From Lachnospiraceae bacterium (GTDB lineage: Bacteria > Bacillota > Clostridia > Lachnospirales > Lachnospiraceae), in the NCBI GenBank assembly GCA_017936885.1, contig JAGBEO010000005.1:186001-250000 (forward strand): a stretch of DNA of 64,000 nucleotides. Reading direction: 5' to 3'. The position numbers and the translations under genes are program-made. Under the pieces are notes generated by a model. It searched no databases, had not been told where the DNA came from, and worked only from the letters and a program-made list of their open reading frames with translations. Position 1 is the first letter of the stretch; each line of letters begins with the position of its first letter. Below, piece after piece: positions 19,076 through 27,354 of this stretch.

Positions 19076-20890
19076 TTAATCATTATCCAATTTCAGAACA
19101 CTCATAAATGCGCTCTGCGGAACCTCTACCGTACCGATCTGGCGCATACGCTTCTTACCTTCCTTCTGCTTCTCCAAAAGCTTCTTCTTACGGGTAATAT
19201 CACCGCCGTAACACTTCGCCAGCACGTCCTTGCGCAGTGCCTTAACGGTCTCTCTTGCAATAACCTTGCCTCCCACGGCAGCCTGAATCGGAATCTCGAA
19301 CAGATGTCTCGGGATCTCCTCTTTCAGCTTCTCACACATCTTACGGCCCCTCTCATAGGCACCGTCTGCATGTACGATAAAGGATAAGGCATCCACTTCT
19401 TCCCGGTTAATCAGAATATCTAATTTCACCAGTTTAGACGGTTCATATCCCTTTAATTCATAGTCAAAAGATGCGTACCCTCTGGAACGGGATTTTAAGG
19501 CATCGAAGAAATCATAAATGATCTCATTGAGCGGCAGTTCGTATTTCAAAAGCACTCTTGTAGTCTCGATATATTCCGTGCTCAGATATTTGCCCCGGCG
19601 TTCCTGACAAAGCTGCATGATCGGCCCGATAAACTCCGTGGTAACCATAATCTCCGCATTGACAATCGGCTCTTCCATATAATCAATCTCCGACGGGTCG
19701 GGCAGATTAGAAGGATTCGTCAGTTCAATCATATCACCGTTGGTCTTATGCACTCTATAAATAACACCCGGTGCGGTTGTCACCAGATCCAGATTATATT
19801 CTCTTTCCAGGCGCTCCTGTATAATCTCCAAATGCAGCAGTCCTAAGAAACCACAGCGGAAACCAAATCCAAGGGCAATGGATGTCTCAGGTTCATAATT
19901 TAAAGAGGCATCATTTAACTGCAGTTTCTCCAAAGCATCCCTTAAATCCGGGTATTTAGCTCCATCCGCCGGATACATACCGCAGTACACCATGGAATTA
20001 ACCTTCTTATAACCGGGCAGCGGCTCTGCACAGGGGTTATTCAGATCAGTCACCGTATCACCCACTGCCGTATCCTTTACATTCTTAATAGAGGCTGTCA
20101 GATATCCTACCATACCGGCAGATAGTTCCTCGCAGGGAATAAACTGGCCTGCACCGAAATATCCTACCTCCACCACATCAGCCGTAGCACCTGTTGCCAT
20201 CATTTTGATGGCTGTACCCTTTTTCACCGTACCTTCCATGATACGGCAGAATACGATGACTCCCTTGTAGGAATCATACACAGAATCGAAAATCAGCGCC
20301 TGCAGCGGATTCTTCGGGTCACCTTTCGGTGCCGGAATCTTCTCTACGATCGCTTCCAAAACTTCCTCAATACCGATTCCGTTTTTGGCCGAAATCAAGG
20401 GCGCATCCTGGGCTTCAATACCGATCACGTCCTCTATCTCGTTCTTCACACGTTCCGGCTCCGCACTGGGCAGATCAATCTTATTAATGACCGGAAATAC
20501 ATCCAGATCGTGATCCAGCGCCAGATAAACATTAGCAAGGGTCTGCGCCTCAATTCCCTGCGCGGCATCTACTACCAGAATCGCGCCGTCACAAGCTGCC
20601 AGACTGCGGCTTACTTCGTAATTAAAGTCTACGTGTCCGGGCGTATCGATCAGGTTAAAGATATATTCATTGCCGTCCTTTGCCGTGTATACAGTACGTA
20701 CCGTCTGCGCTTTGATGGTGATACCGCGCTCCCGCTCCAGTTCCATATTGTCAAGTACCTGGGCCTGCATCTCTCTGCTGGTCAGAAGTCCGGTCTTCTC
20801 TATAATCCGGTCTGCCAGAGTGGATTTGCCGTGATCAATGTGGGCTACGATACAAAAATTTCTGATTTTGCTCTGGTCTATGGCTGCCAT
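19076..20890 (-). CDS. lepA: Elongation factor 4 (LepA), ribosome back-translocase GTPase
   Basis: 604 residues. G1 'AHIDHGKST', G3 'DTPGHVD', G4 'NKID' and the LepA-specific C-terminal domain ('[25 protein letters not shown]') are all present. LepA acts on stalled or mistranslocated ribosomes. The start was placed at the ATG with AGGAGG six bases upstream. A promoter and a short hairpin lie in the preceding 160 bases; hemW follows. Confidence 0.97.
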   Translation of the reverse strand: MAAIDQSKIRNFCIVAHIDHGKSTLADRIIEKTGLLTSREMQAQVLDNMELERERGITIKAQTVRTVYTAKDGNEYIFNLIDTPGHVDFNYEVSRSLAACDGAILVVDAAQGIEAQTLANVYLALDHDLDVFPVINKIDLPSAEPERVKNEIEDVIGIEAQDAPLISAKNGIGIEEVLEAIVEKIPAPKGDPKNPLQALIFDSVYDSYKGVIVFCRIMEGTVKKGTAIKMMATGATADVVEVGYFGAGQFIPCEELSAGMVGYLTASIKNVKDTAVGDTVTDLNNPCAEPLPGYKKVNSMVYCGMYPADGAKYPDLRDALEKLQLNDASLNYEPETSIALGFGFRCGFLGLLHLEIIQERLEREYNLDLVTTAPGVIYRVHKTNGDMIELTNPSNLPDPSEIDYMEEPIVNAEIMVTTEFIGPIMQLCQERRGKYLSTEYIETTRVLLKYELPLNEIIYDFFDALKSRSRGYASFDYELKGYEPSKLVKLDILINREEVDALSFIVHADGAYERGRKMCEKLKEEIPRHLFEIPIQAAVGGKVIARETVKALRKDVLAKCYGGDITRKKKLLEKQKEGKKRMRQIGTVEVPQSAFMSVLKLDND

Positions 20891-20982
20891 AAACTTCCTC
20901 CTTATCAAAGTGTGAAAAGAGAATAGGGTTTCAATAAGTCTGTAAAGTACACTGCCTTAAACAGGCCAAATTATCCCTTGAA

Positions 20983-21003
20983 GAATGCCAAGAGCAGGCA
21001 TTC
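20983..21003. repeat. GAATGCC hairpin in the lepA leader
   Basis: Perfect 7-bp stem (GAATGCC...GGCATTC) with a 7-base loop, preceded by GAA as in the second hairpin after pilT. It lies between the lepA promoter and start codon. Confidence 0.5.
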
Positions 21004-21019
21004 TGTCCACACGAAAATA

Positions 21020-21048
21020 AGTATAGCAAATTGAAGAAAATATGTCCA
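21020..21048 (-). promoter_or_regulatory. Probable promoter of lepA-hemW
   Basis: TGGACA, 17 bases, TATACT on the minus strand, about 130 bases upstream of lepA. Confidence 0.6.
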
Positions 21049-21127
21049 CACCTGCAAAAAACATCCCTTAAAATCCGAGGTGTACCGCAGAGCTTATAAA
21101 ACACTATTAATATTGTAAAATTATGTA

Positions 21128-22429
21128 TCACCGCTCCGGCTCTACACCGCTTAGTACCAGATCCAGCACATGCGCAAGCGGCTCACACGCATTCCAGATC
21201 TCTTCCCTCGTGTTGTTCTGCGCCCCCAATTCGATCAGCAGTGTTTTGGGACAGACATGCATATTATACCGGTAAGCCTTCAAATAAATCCTGCGGGCAA
21301 TCCCCGGATAATATTCGTTACATGCCACCTGCATTTGAAATGAAAACGCCAGATTATCCTGTAAATAAGGATTCTCCAGATATGCGATCTCTCCTTTCGC
21401 CGTCCGGCTTAAGCCGTTAAAAAACATAAACTGCGCCGTAGGTCTGCCCTGTATATCCACCACAAGTCTGCGGTCCGCCGGCATCTCATCCCTGTGCAGG
21501 TCGATCACCACCTCTATGGACGGATTATCTTCCAGAAGCTTTTCTATTGCCGGCAGGGAATTACTGTACGCATAATCTCTCGCTTCCGCATCATAACTTA
21601 CCGTATGGTGCATCACATTGTAGCCGTACTGTTCCCGCAGGAGTGCCGCCAGATAGTCCCCTGCCCCCACAATACCCGTAGATAAATCTCCCTGCACGGA
21701 ATCTGCAAATGCCTCCTGCGCATGGGTATGATAAATCAAGATCTGAGGTGCATCAGCACCACCTTCTATCCGCATGTCCTTTGACAATAACGCCTCTGTC
21801 TCTAACAGCTCTGCGTCGGCTTTGGTAGTACTGTCCACCGCATAAAAAGCCTTGATCACCGCTTCATATTCCTGCAATTCATCCCACTGATAATGATATT
21901 GCTTCTCCTGCGCCGGAATAAAATCCGTACTTCCAAGTTCCTCCTGTACTTCTTCCCCACCGTTTTGCTGCGCCGCCTGATTCTCCAAATACATTCCGTT
22001 TTCCGCAAGCAGGGCATCCTCCAGACTCTGATCTAAATGCATGGCATCCTCATCATATTCCAGAGCCTCCTCTTCAATTGATTTGCGGTCTTCATCCGTG
22101 CCTTCCAGCATAAGCAGTCTGGCATAATCGCTTTCCGTCACGCTCTCTTCTTCCCCATCCATCGTCAACCCATACAGCATAACGGGATATTCCGCAAACA
22201 GCCCTCTCATCCAAATACTGCTGTCCGGATTTTCTTTGCCGACAGCATTCAGCCTTCGGACACCGGGAAGATAAGGCTCCAGAATCCAATCCTGCAACAG
22301 ACTGATGATGGAATCTTGTCCTTTTTCCTGCTCTCCCCGGCTTTCCAACAATTCCGACATCACAAAAAAAGAAGATATTATAACAAATGTTATTATAATT
22401 ATTTTAAGTATTTTTCTTTTCATGTCCAT
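21128..22429 (-). CDS. spoIIP: Stage II sporulation protein P
   Basis: 433 residues. One N-terminal membrane helix (about 8-26), a long acidic linker, then the SpoIIP amidase/endopeptidase domain with 'IYHTHAQEAF', 'VIDLHRDE' and 'LIELGAQNNT', which carry the zinc-binding His and Glu. SpoIIP degrades septal peptidoglycan to drive engulfment. It follows gpr on the same strand, the standard clostridial pair. No good ribosome site precedes the ATG, so translation may be weak or start nearby. Confidence 0.93.
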   Translation of the reverse strand: MDMKRKILKIIIITFVIISSFFVMSELLESRGEQEKGQDSIISLLQDWILEPYLPGVRRLNAVGKENPDSSIWMRGLFAEYPVMLYGLTMDGEEESVTESDYARLLMLEGTDEDRKSIEEEALEYDEDAMHLDQSLEDALLAENGMYLENQAAQQNGGEEVQEELGSTDFIPAQEKQYHYQWDELQEYEAVIKAFYAVDSTTKADAELLETEALLSKDMRIEGGADAPQILIYHTHAQEAFADSVQGDLSTGIVGAGDYLAALLREQYGYNVMHHTVSYDAEARDYAYSNSLPAIEKLLEDNPSIEVVIDLHRDEMPADRRLVVDIQGRPTAQFMFFNGLSRTAKGEIAYLENPYLQDNLAFSFQMQVACNEYYPGIARRIYLKAYRYNMHVCPKTLLIELGAQNNTREEIWNACEPLAHVLDLVLSGVEPER

Positions 22430-22538
22430 ACTAAAACATTATATGCAGCATGGACATGACTTCATGCCAGTACCCGCTCTAAATGAACTTGATTGATTCC
22501 TTCTGCGTCTTTGTCCGGACTATGGAAGAGCTTCCATA

Positions 22539-23426
22539 CTAGAAATTAAGAGCCTTATTGATTCCGTCACATAAAATATGACTGATCTGCTTAATCTGCA
22601 GGTCTACATCCTTGGTCGTTACATACATATTATTAAGTTCTTTCAGCGTAGCCGGTCTCTCTCCCATGGCATCTCCCACTATGGTAGCTGCATCCACCAC
22701 GGTAGGCACTCCCAATGCAAGCACCGGAATATGCAGGCTCTCCTGCGTAATGGCATTCCGATGATTTCCCACGCCGGAGCCGGGATGAATCCCTGTATTG
22801 GTGATTTGAATGGTGCGATTTAACCGTTTTGTTGACCGTGCCGCCAGCGCATCTATGGCAATGACCAAATCCGGTTTGGTTTCCCCTATAACGCCCTTAA
22901 TGATCTCCGCAGATTCCATACCTGTTTTTGCCATAACACCCGGTATCAAAGTACTTACCAGATGCATTTTGGAACAGTTATAGGCTACCTTTCCGTACTC
23001 TAACACAATATGTCTGTTCACGAAAAGATTATCCACTACGTTCGGCCCCAGAGAATCCGCCGTCACTTCCCTGTTGCCAAGCCCCACTACTAAGATAGAC
23101 TGCTCCTTGTCAGGGTCCGGGAGCACCGTTCTAAGCTCCCTTGCCAGAATCTCCGAAATTTCCTGATGAAAATCTTCCTCCGGCTCCGTCATATTGGGGG
23201 CCTCCAGGGTAATATAGGTTCCCATCGGCTTGCCAAGCGCTTTCGCGCCGTTCTTTGTCTCGATTACCACCTTGGTAATGCGCACATCACTCGCCTCGTC
23301 ATAAGCTTCTTCCACGGTAACCCCATGCAATGAATTTTCTTTTTCCTCGATACTTTCTCTGGCTTCCAACGCCAAGTCAGTCCTGACAGTCGACCAGCTA
23401 TCCATATTCATCCTCATTTCCCGCAT
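22539..23426 (-). CDS. gpr: Germination protease (GPR), spore SASP endopeptidase
   Basis: 295 residues. The propeptide region 'TVRTDLALEA' resembles the SASP cleavage motif used for GPR autoprocessing. 'LVVGLGNREVTADSLGP', 'LIPGVMAKTGMESAE' and 'AIDALAARS' are GPR signatures. The enzyme degrades small acid-soluble proteins when spores germinate. The first ATG is given; the in-frame ATG seven codons later has GAGG six bases upstream and is an equal candidate. It is divergent from rpsT. Confidence 0.95.
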   Translation of the reverse strand: MREMRMNMDSWSTVRTDLALEARESIEEKENSLHGVTVEEAYDEASDVRITKVVIETKNGAKALGKPMGTYITLEAPNMTEPEEDFHQEISEILARELRTVLPDPDKEQSILVVGLGNREVTADSLGPNVVDNLFVNRHIVLEYGKVAYNCSKMHLVSTLIPGVMAKTGMESAEIIKGVIGETKPDLVIAIDALAARSTKRLNRTIQITNTGIHPGSGVGNHRNAITQESLHIPVLALGVPTVVDAATIVGDAMGERPATLKELNNMYVTTKDVDLQIKQISHILCDGINKALNF

Positions 23427-23503
23427 TTTATCTTACTATATGCGTATTTTTTGCAGTTGCTCATTTGCTTTTCTATTTTTTGCAAAAATAAACAAAATAT
23501 GTA

Positions 23504-23532
23504 TTGACATCACGATTGCCATAAACTACAAT
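23504..23532 (+). promoter_or_regulatory. rpsT promoter
   Basis: TTGACA, exactly 17 bases, TACAAT. Start of transcription would be about 80 bases before the ATG. Confidence 0.85.
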
Positions 23533-23541
23533 AATATGCGT

Positions 23542-23583
23542 GTGTTTCCATTAAAACGTCCGTGTCCGGCTTTAATGAGACAC
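23542..23583 (+). other. Stem-loop in the rpsT 5' leader
   Basis: CATTAAA pairs with TTTAATG, extended by GTGTTTC against GAGACAC, with a GC-rich 15-base loop. It fills the start of the rpsT leader and could serve autoregulation by S20; that role is inferred only from position. Confidence 0.45.
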
Positions 23584-23619
23584 GTCCTAATAAAGAAAAT
23601 TCAAATCGGAGGTGTAATC

Positions 23620-23883
23620 ATGGCTAATATCAAATCTGCAAAGAAAAGAATCTTAGTAAACAAGACGAAAGCTGACAGAAACAAAGCAATCAAGTCTGGT
23701 GTTAAGACAGCAATCAAGAAAGTATATGCTGCTATTGAGGCTAATGATAAAGAGGCCGCTAAAAGCGCATTAGTTGCTGCTACATCCGCTATCGATAAGG
23801 CTACTAAGAAGGGTGTTTATCACAAGAATACTTCTGCAAGAAAAGTATCCCGCCTTAGCGTTGCCGTAAATAAAATGGCATAA
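23620..23883 (+). CDS. rpsT: 30S ribosomal protein S20
   Basis: 87 residues, Lys/Ala-rich, starting 'MANIKSAKKRI' as in S20, which binds 16S rRNA. The ATG with GGAGGT seven bases upstream is the true start; the frame is open much further upstream but has no such site. A consensus promoter precedes it and a strong terminator follows, so it is a single-gene unit divergent from gpr. Confidence 0.98.
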   Translation: MANIKSAKKRILVNKTKADRNKAIKSGVKTAIKKVYAAIEANDKEAAKSALVAATSAIDKATKKGVYHKNTSARKVSRLSVAVNKMA

Positions 23884-23936
23884 GTCAGACAGCAAAGCTT
23901 TTATTTTTATCATGATGAAAATAATACTATTATAAT

Positions 23937-23973
23937 AAAAAACACTTCGTACCGTCATGCGAAGTGTTTTTTT
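23937..23973 (+). terminator. rpsT terminator
   Basis: AACACTTCG...CGAAGTGTT stem with a 10-base loop and seven T. Confidence 0.9.
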
Positions 23974-24015
23974 CTGTTTCTAATCTTTCTTCCAAACCTT
24001 TTCATGAAGAACCGC

Positions 24016-24056
24016 AGAACTTCTTAGGCGGCGTACTTTGACGCCTTAGAAGTTCT
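24016..24056. repeat. AGAACTTCT palindrome
   Basis: AGAACTTCTTAGGCG pairs with CGCCTTAGAAGTTCT across an 11-base loop, just after the stop of the TPM-domain gene. The arms match the hairpin after pilT at 14575-14620. There is no T tract, so it looks like a dispersed palindromic repeat rather than a simple terminator. Confidence 0.6.
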
Positions 24057-24066
24057 CCCCGCACTG

Positions 24067-24942
24067 TCAGCGGTGATGCCCTCCGCCGCCATGATGGCCG
24101 CCTCCGCCACCGCCGCCGCTATGACCTCCGCCACCTCCGCTGCTGTTAGACTGAATCTTATGAGTTACTACCGATTTGCGTAAGAATCGATCCTCCCGTA
24201 CCCTGAAATGGGGTTGTCTGTCAACCACATAGGTAGTGGCCGTAATTGTTTTCTTTCCTTTCTTGGATCTCCAGTTACATGCTATAAAAATAACAGCTGC
24301 AACCAATCCCGCAATCCACGGAAAAACACCGGGTACATACATATGGAAAATCTGTACACCCACCATATCATGATAGAAATCATTGACGTAAGTTTTATAT
24401 GCCTTATAAGGATTGGACTCTACATAACGGTATACATTGTCAAGAATATGGTCTACCGCCACATCCGAATAGGCCGACTTCGCCCTGCCCGTGGTACACA
24501 GCCATGTATAGATATTGCCGTCATCCTCCCGATACCAGTTATCCACCAGTACCACACCGTCTCCGTCCGGCACATCAAATCCCATCTTATTATCTTCCCA
24601 GAAACGCTCCGCATAAACCCGCACAAACTCATCATAGCTGACGCCGGGTTCCAGTTCTCTTGCATACTCTTTCAGGGATTCGTTCAGCGTAATCAGCACA
24701 ATATCGCATCCGGTCTGCTTTTCCCGCCTGGCAATCAGCTTGCGCAGCTTTTCTTCTTCTTTATCGCTCAGGACATCTCCGTAATCGAAGACTCTCTCTT
24801 CTGTCATGCATTGTGTATTCGTTCTCTCATAATTCACCGCCCTGGCAATGCCCCACTGTCCTACATTCAATACGAGAAGAAGCAGAAGAAGCACTCCCAA
24901 AATCAGATAAAGCCATTTAAAATAACGAAAATATTCTTTCAT
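24067..24942 (-). CDS. TPM-domain membrane protein, YdjH-like
   Basis: 291 residues from the chosen ATG (GAGAGGT upstream; a longer frame opens with GTG). A membrane helix at about 8-30 is followed by a TPM/YgcG domain ('VFDYGDVLSDKEEEKLRKLI', 'GCDIVLITL', 'DGVVLVDN'), a second helix at about 210-230 and a low-complexity tail made almost entirely of Gly, His and Ser. The tail could bind metal. It lies 57 bases after a zinc-ribbon gene, the pair corresponding to ydjG-ydjH of Bacillus subtilis, which act with YdjI and PspA at the stressed membrane. Confidence 0.75.
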   Translation of the reverse strand: MKEYFRYFKWLYLILGVLLLLLLVLNVGQWGIARAVNYERTNTQCMTEERVFDYGDVLSDKEEEKLRKLIARREKQTGCDIVLITLNESLKEYARELEPGVSYDEFVRVYAERFWEDNKMGFDVPDGDGVVLVDNWYREDDGNIYTWLCTTGRAKSAYSDVAVDHILDNVYRYVESNPYKAYKTYVNDFYHDMVGVQIFHMYVPGVFPWIAGLVAAVIFIACNWRSKKGKKTITATTYVVDRQPHFRVREDRFLRKSVVTHKIQSNSSGGGGGHSGGGGGGGHHGGGGHHR

Positions 24943-24999
24943 ATACCTCTCACCCTTCCGCCATGCCGCTTTCGGCGGCACGAACACTTCCTACCGCTT

Positions 25000-25983
25000 C
25001 TATAATATCTCCAACACCTGTACTGCCAAAGCGCAGATCGCCGTTACCACTGCAAATACGGATGCTCCGTACAACAGAACCTTTTCTTTCGAAATAGGCG
25101 TAACTCCTATAACTTTGCCTGTCTGGCCGTTCACATGATACTGATAGGTCTGACCTTTATACTGATACTCATACTGCCATACCGGCATCAATGCGTAGTT
25201 CACTCCGTTTCTTGCAAGATTTAAATCTTTCCGGTAAGGTTTGATTGTACCGTACTCCCGCAAAGATGCCTGCATCATTTCCTCCGAGGCATTGCGGGCT
25301 TTCACCTGTGCCCTGCCTTCTAAGTCCGGTGCCCCCTGATTATAGACCTCACCGTAGAAGCCGGACATATATTTCGGATCAAACCCGATTAATTCCTGAT
25401 AGCTGTAAGGTTCCATCAGATCCATGATCCCATCTTCCATCGCGTAGGACGCATCCACCGGGATCTTATCGAAATCCACATCCATCTTACGAAGCACTTC
25501 ATAATAAGATGTCTCCACATACTCTGTATTTCCGCTTCTCCAACTTCTTACCTTCGTGCCCTCTCCTGCAAAATCATACTCTGCCTGATAGTCATAAAGC
25601 CAGAACGGCACATAGATGCCCTCCATCTTCTCTAAGCTCTTGGCGGACATAAAATCAGACGGCGTAAAAAGCCTTTTTCGAAACTCCCGGTTCATCGCCT
25701 CTACCGCCGCGTCCTTGTTCACCCGGAAAGGCAGGATCATATGCGGCTCATAGATACCTTCCACCCGCTCATTAAATACCAGATAACTGCCGCAGTGTTC
25801 GCATTTGCCTGCAGAGGTATAGTCCTTCACCTCAATCGGTGCGCCGCAGTTGACACATTGTGTCATGGAACTGGCCTGCAGTGTATCCTGACTTTCTTCA
25901 CTCTCACAGTGGGGACAGTACATACGCCCTCTCCCCGGTTCATATATCACGTTACCGCCGCAATTCTTACATTTAAATAACAT
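25000..25983 (-). CDS. Zinc-ribbon membrane protein, YdjG-like
   Basis: 327 residues. Two N-terminal zinc ribbons (C5-x2-C8...C23-x2-C26 and C43-x2-C46...C60-x2-C63) precede a middle domain with many aromatic residues ('YVPFWLYDY', 'LMPVWQYEY') and one C-terminal membrane helix (about 303-325). This matches TFIIB-type zinc-ribbon proteins found beside TPM-domain genes. In B. subtilis, YdjG and YdjH help bring YdjI and PspA to the membrane. The gene is followed at once by the TPM gene, and no promoter could be fixed by eye. Confidence 0.75.
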   Translation of the reverse strand: MLFKCKNCGGNVIYEPGRGRMYCPHCESEESQDTLQASSMTQCVNCGAPIEVKDYTSAGKCEHCGSYLVFNERVEGIYEPHMILPFRVNKDAAVEAMNREFRKRLFTPSDFMSAKSLEKMEGIYVPFWLYDYQAEYDFAGEGTKVRSWRSGNTEYVETSYYEVLRKMDVDFDKIPVDASYAMEDGIMDLMEPYSYQELIGFDPKYMSGFYGEVYNQGAPDLEGRAQVKARNASEEMMQASLREYGTIKPYRKDLNLARNGVNYALMPVWQYEYQYKGQTYQYHVNGQTGKVIGVTPISKEKVLLYGASVFAVVTAICALAVQVLEIL

Positions 25984-26107
25984 CTGTCACAGTCCCCTCT
26001 CCTGCACTTCTCACTTTACATCCTATTCTAACAGAAAACTCTATAAAATGACATCCTTTTCTTTTATCATCAATATCTCTCGATCAGTGCCTGCCAGGCA
26101 GATCAGC

Positions 26108-26806
26108 TTAAAGCGTCTTTCCATCCGCCTTTGCACGATGATAAAAGGTCACTATGCAGATCCCCGCAAAAACCACGGATATTACCATATATCCCGCAAC
26201 TGCAAGAACACTGCCTGCCCCGAAGATCAGCCGCATCGCCTCGCGAATGCTGATGACACCAAATACGGCAAAAATAAAGAAGGATATCGTATTGAGAATA
26301 CCGGCAGGCATCTTACTTTTCAATACCGCACCTACAATCAGACCGATCAGATCCGCCAGAATAAGCCCCAGGGTACAACCCAGAAAAACATAAAAGGCAT
26401 TCATGATACTGTGATCGGTATAAGCAGCGGCCAGTGTAATGCCTGCAAGCTGCGTCTTATCTCCCAATTCACCGAGGAAGAAAGAACCGAAAATGGCAAG
26501 CACAGGGCCGAGACTATGCTTCATTTCCTTCTCTTTTTCATCCTCTTCCTCACCCTTTAAAGTAGCATATGCAAACCAGAAGAACGCAAGACCTGCTATC
26601 ATCTTAATCACACGCATATCCAGATAACTGCCAAGTGCCACTCCCACGCCCACTGCCAATAGATTGAGCACCACCGTCGCAAGCCAGGTTCCCGTCAGGA
26701 TGTGGGAAATCTTATATTTCCCTACCATTGCCACCAGCAGAAGCTGCGTCTTGTCCCCCATTTCCGCAATAAAAACCGTTGCCAATACCGTCCAAAAAAT
26801 AATCAT
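26108..26806 (-). CDS. GDT1/TMEM165 (UPF0016) family Mn2+/Ca2+ exporter
   Basis: 232 residues. Two homologous halves each carry the family signature E-x-G-D-K-T-Q ('AEMGDKTQLLL' near residue 14 and 'GELGDKTQLAG' near 150), separated by an acidic cytoplasmic loop; six hydrophobic segments are seen. These proteins export Mn2+ or Ca2+. The ATG chosen has AGGAGAGAAAGG upstream. The transcript begins with a yybP-ykoY-type aptamer and terminator, so expression should rise with Mn2+, which fits an export function. Confidence 0.88.
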   Translation of the reverse strand: MIIFWTVLATVFIAEMGDKTQLLLVAMVGKYKISHILTGTWLATVVLNLLAVGVGVALGSYLDMRVIKMIAGLAFFWFAYATLKGEEEDEKEKEMKHSLGPVLAIFGSFFLGELGDKTQLAGITLAAAYTDHSIMNAFYVFLGCTLGLILADLIGLIVGAVLKSKMPAGILNTISFFIFAVFGVISIREAMRLIFGAGSVLAVAGYMVISVVFAGICIVTFYHRAKADGKTL

Positions 26807-26890
26807 ACCTTTCTCTCCTATCTCTTGTAGTTTTCTGCACGAATTAACAGTCATATGAATATTTTCCCTGTTTTCGCACATAATAAGCAT

Positions 26891-26923
26891 AATAAAAGGA
26901 TAGATACTATACGGTATCTATCC
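26891..26923 (-). terminator. Riboswitch expression platform: intrinsic terminator
   Basis: A perfect 10-bp stem (GGATAGATAC...GTATCTATCC) and a T-rich run on the minus strand, between the aptamer and the exporter start. Confidence 0.85.
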
Positions 26924-26968
26924 TCTACATACATTCCCAAGACACACGCATAGCATTCCCCGCTATAC

Positions 26969-27082
26969 ATGAGTCTCATCAATTAAGATATACCAGAACG
27001 AAATCCCCGGATCCCTCTCACAGTACTTCCTTCAGTATGTTGGCATATCGCACTCAGATATAAGTGCCGACTACTCCCTCAT
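26969..27082 (-). ncRNA. yybP-ykoY Mn2+ riboswitch aptamer
   Basis: On the minus strand an ATGAG/CTCAT closing stem (P1) brackets GGGAGTAG at the 5' side and GATGAGACT at the 3' side, the two conserved segments of the yybP-ykoY family. Internal stems are possible around ACATACTGAAGGAAGT and the GC-rich GATCCGGGG part. The length (about 114 bases) is typical. It begins at the predicted start of transcription and is followed by a terminator and then a UPF0016 transporter gene, a well-known target class. No covariance search could be run. Confidence 0.8.
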
Positions 27083-27090
27083 TAGATTAT

Positions 27091-27119
27091 ATTATACTGA
27101 CCGGATGTATATTCGTCAA
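27091..27119 (-). promoter_or_regulatory. Promoter of the riboswitch transcript
   Basis: TTGACG, 17 bases, TATAAT on the minus strand, a few bases upstream of the aptamer. Confidence 0.8.
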
Positions 27120-27198
27120 CGCTAATTGATAATTTTTTCCAATAAAAGTCAGACCCGGCCACTTTTCGATCAAACAAAATAACCTTTCAAATACAACC

Positions 27199-27227
27199 TT
27201 TTCTTTGCACACATGATTTGATATAAT
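27199..27227 (+). promoter_or_regulatory. Extended -10 promoter of the SDR gene
   Basis: TGATATAAT is a good extended -10; the -35 (TTTTCT) is poor. The leader downstream has an ATGGCT/AGCCAT hairpin and a CGAAGC/GCTTCG stem. Confidence 0.5.
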
Positions 27228-27313
27228 GAATAAAATTATGGCTTCAGCCATACATTTATGCCGAAGCATCCCTGATTTGTACATCCCGTAACGCTTCGGA
27301 TCGGAGGATTAGA

Positions 27314-27340
27314 TTGAAAAATCGCAATAAATTGCTCTGA
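27314..27340 (+). CDS. Possible 8-codon leader peptide upstream of the SDR gene
   Basis: GGAGGATTAGA is followed by TTG and an 8-codon frame ending in TGA. The SDR gene then starts with an almost identical site (GGAGGATTAAT). It could be a translated leader or simply a duplicated ribosome site. Confidence 0.3.
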   Translation: MKNRNKLL

Positions 27341-27354
27341 CATGGAGGATTAAT

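Noticed and set aside
20931-21131. 66-codon minus-strand frame between spoIIP and lepA
   Set aside because: It covers the lepA promoter and leader hairpin and is Cys/Leu-rich without a ribosome site.
23440-23619. N-terminal extension of rpsT
   Set aside because: The frame is open upstream, but the extension covers the promoter and leader, and S20 proteins begin at the ATG with GGAGGT.
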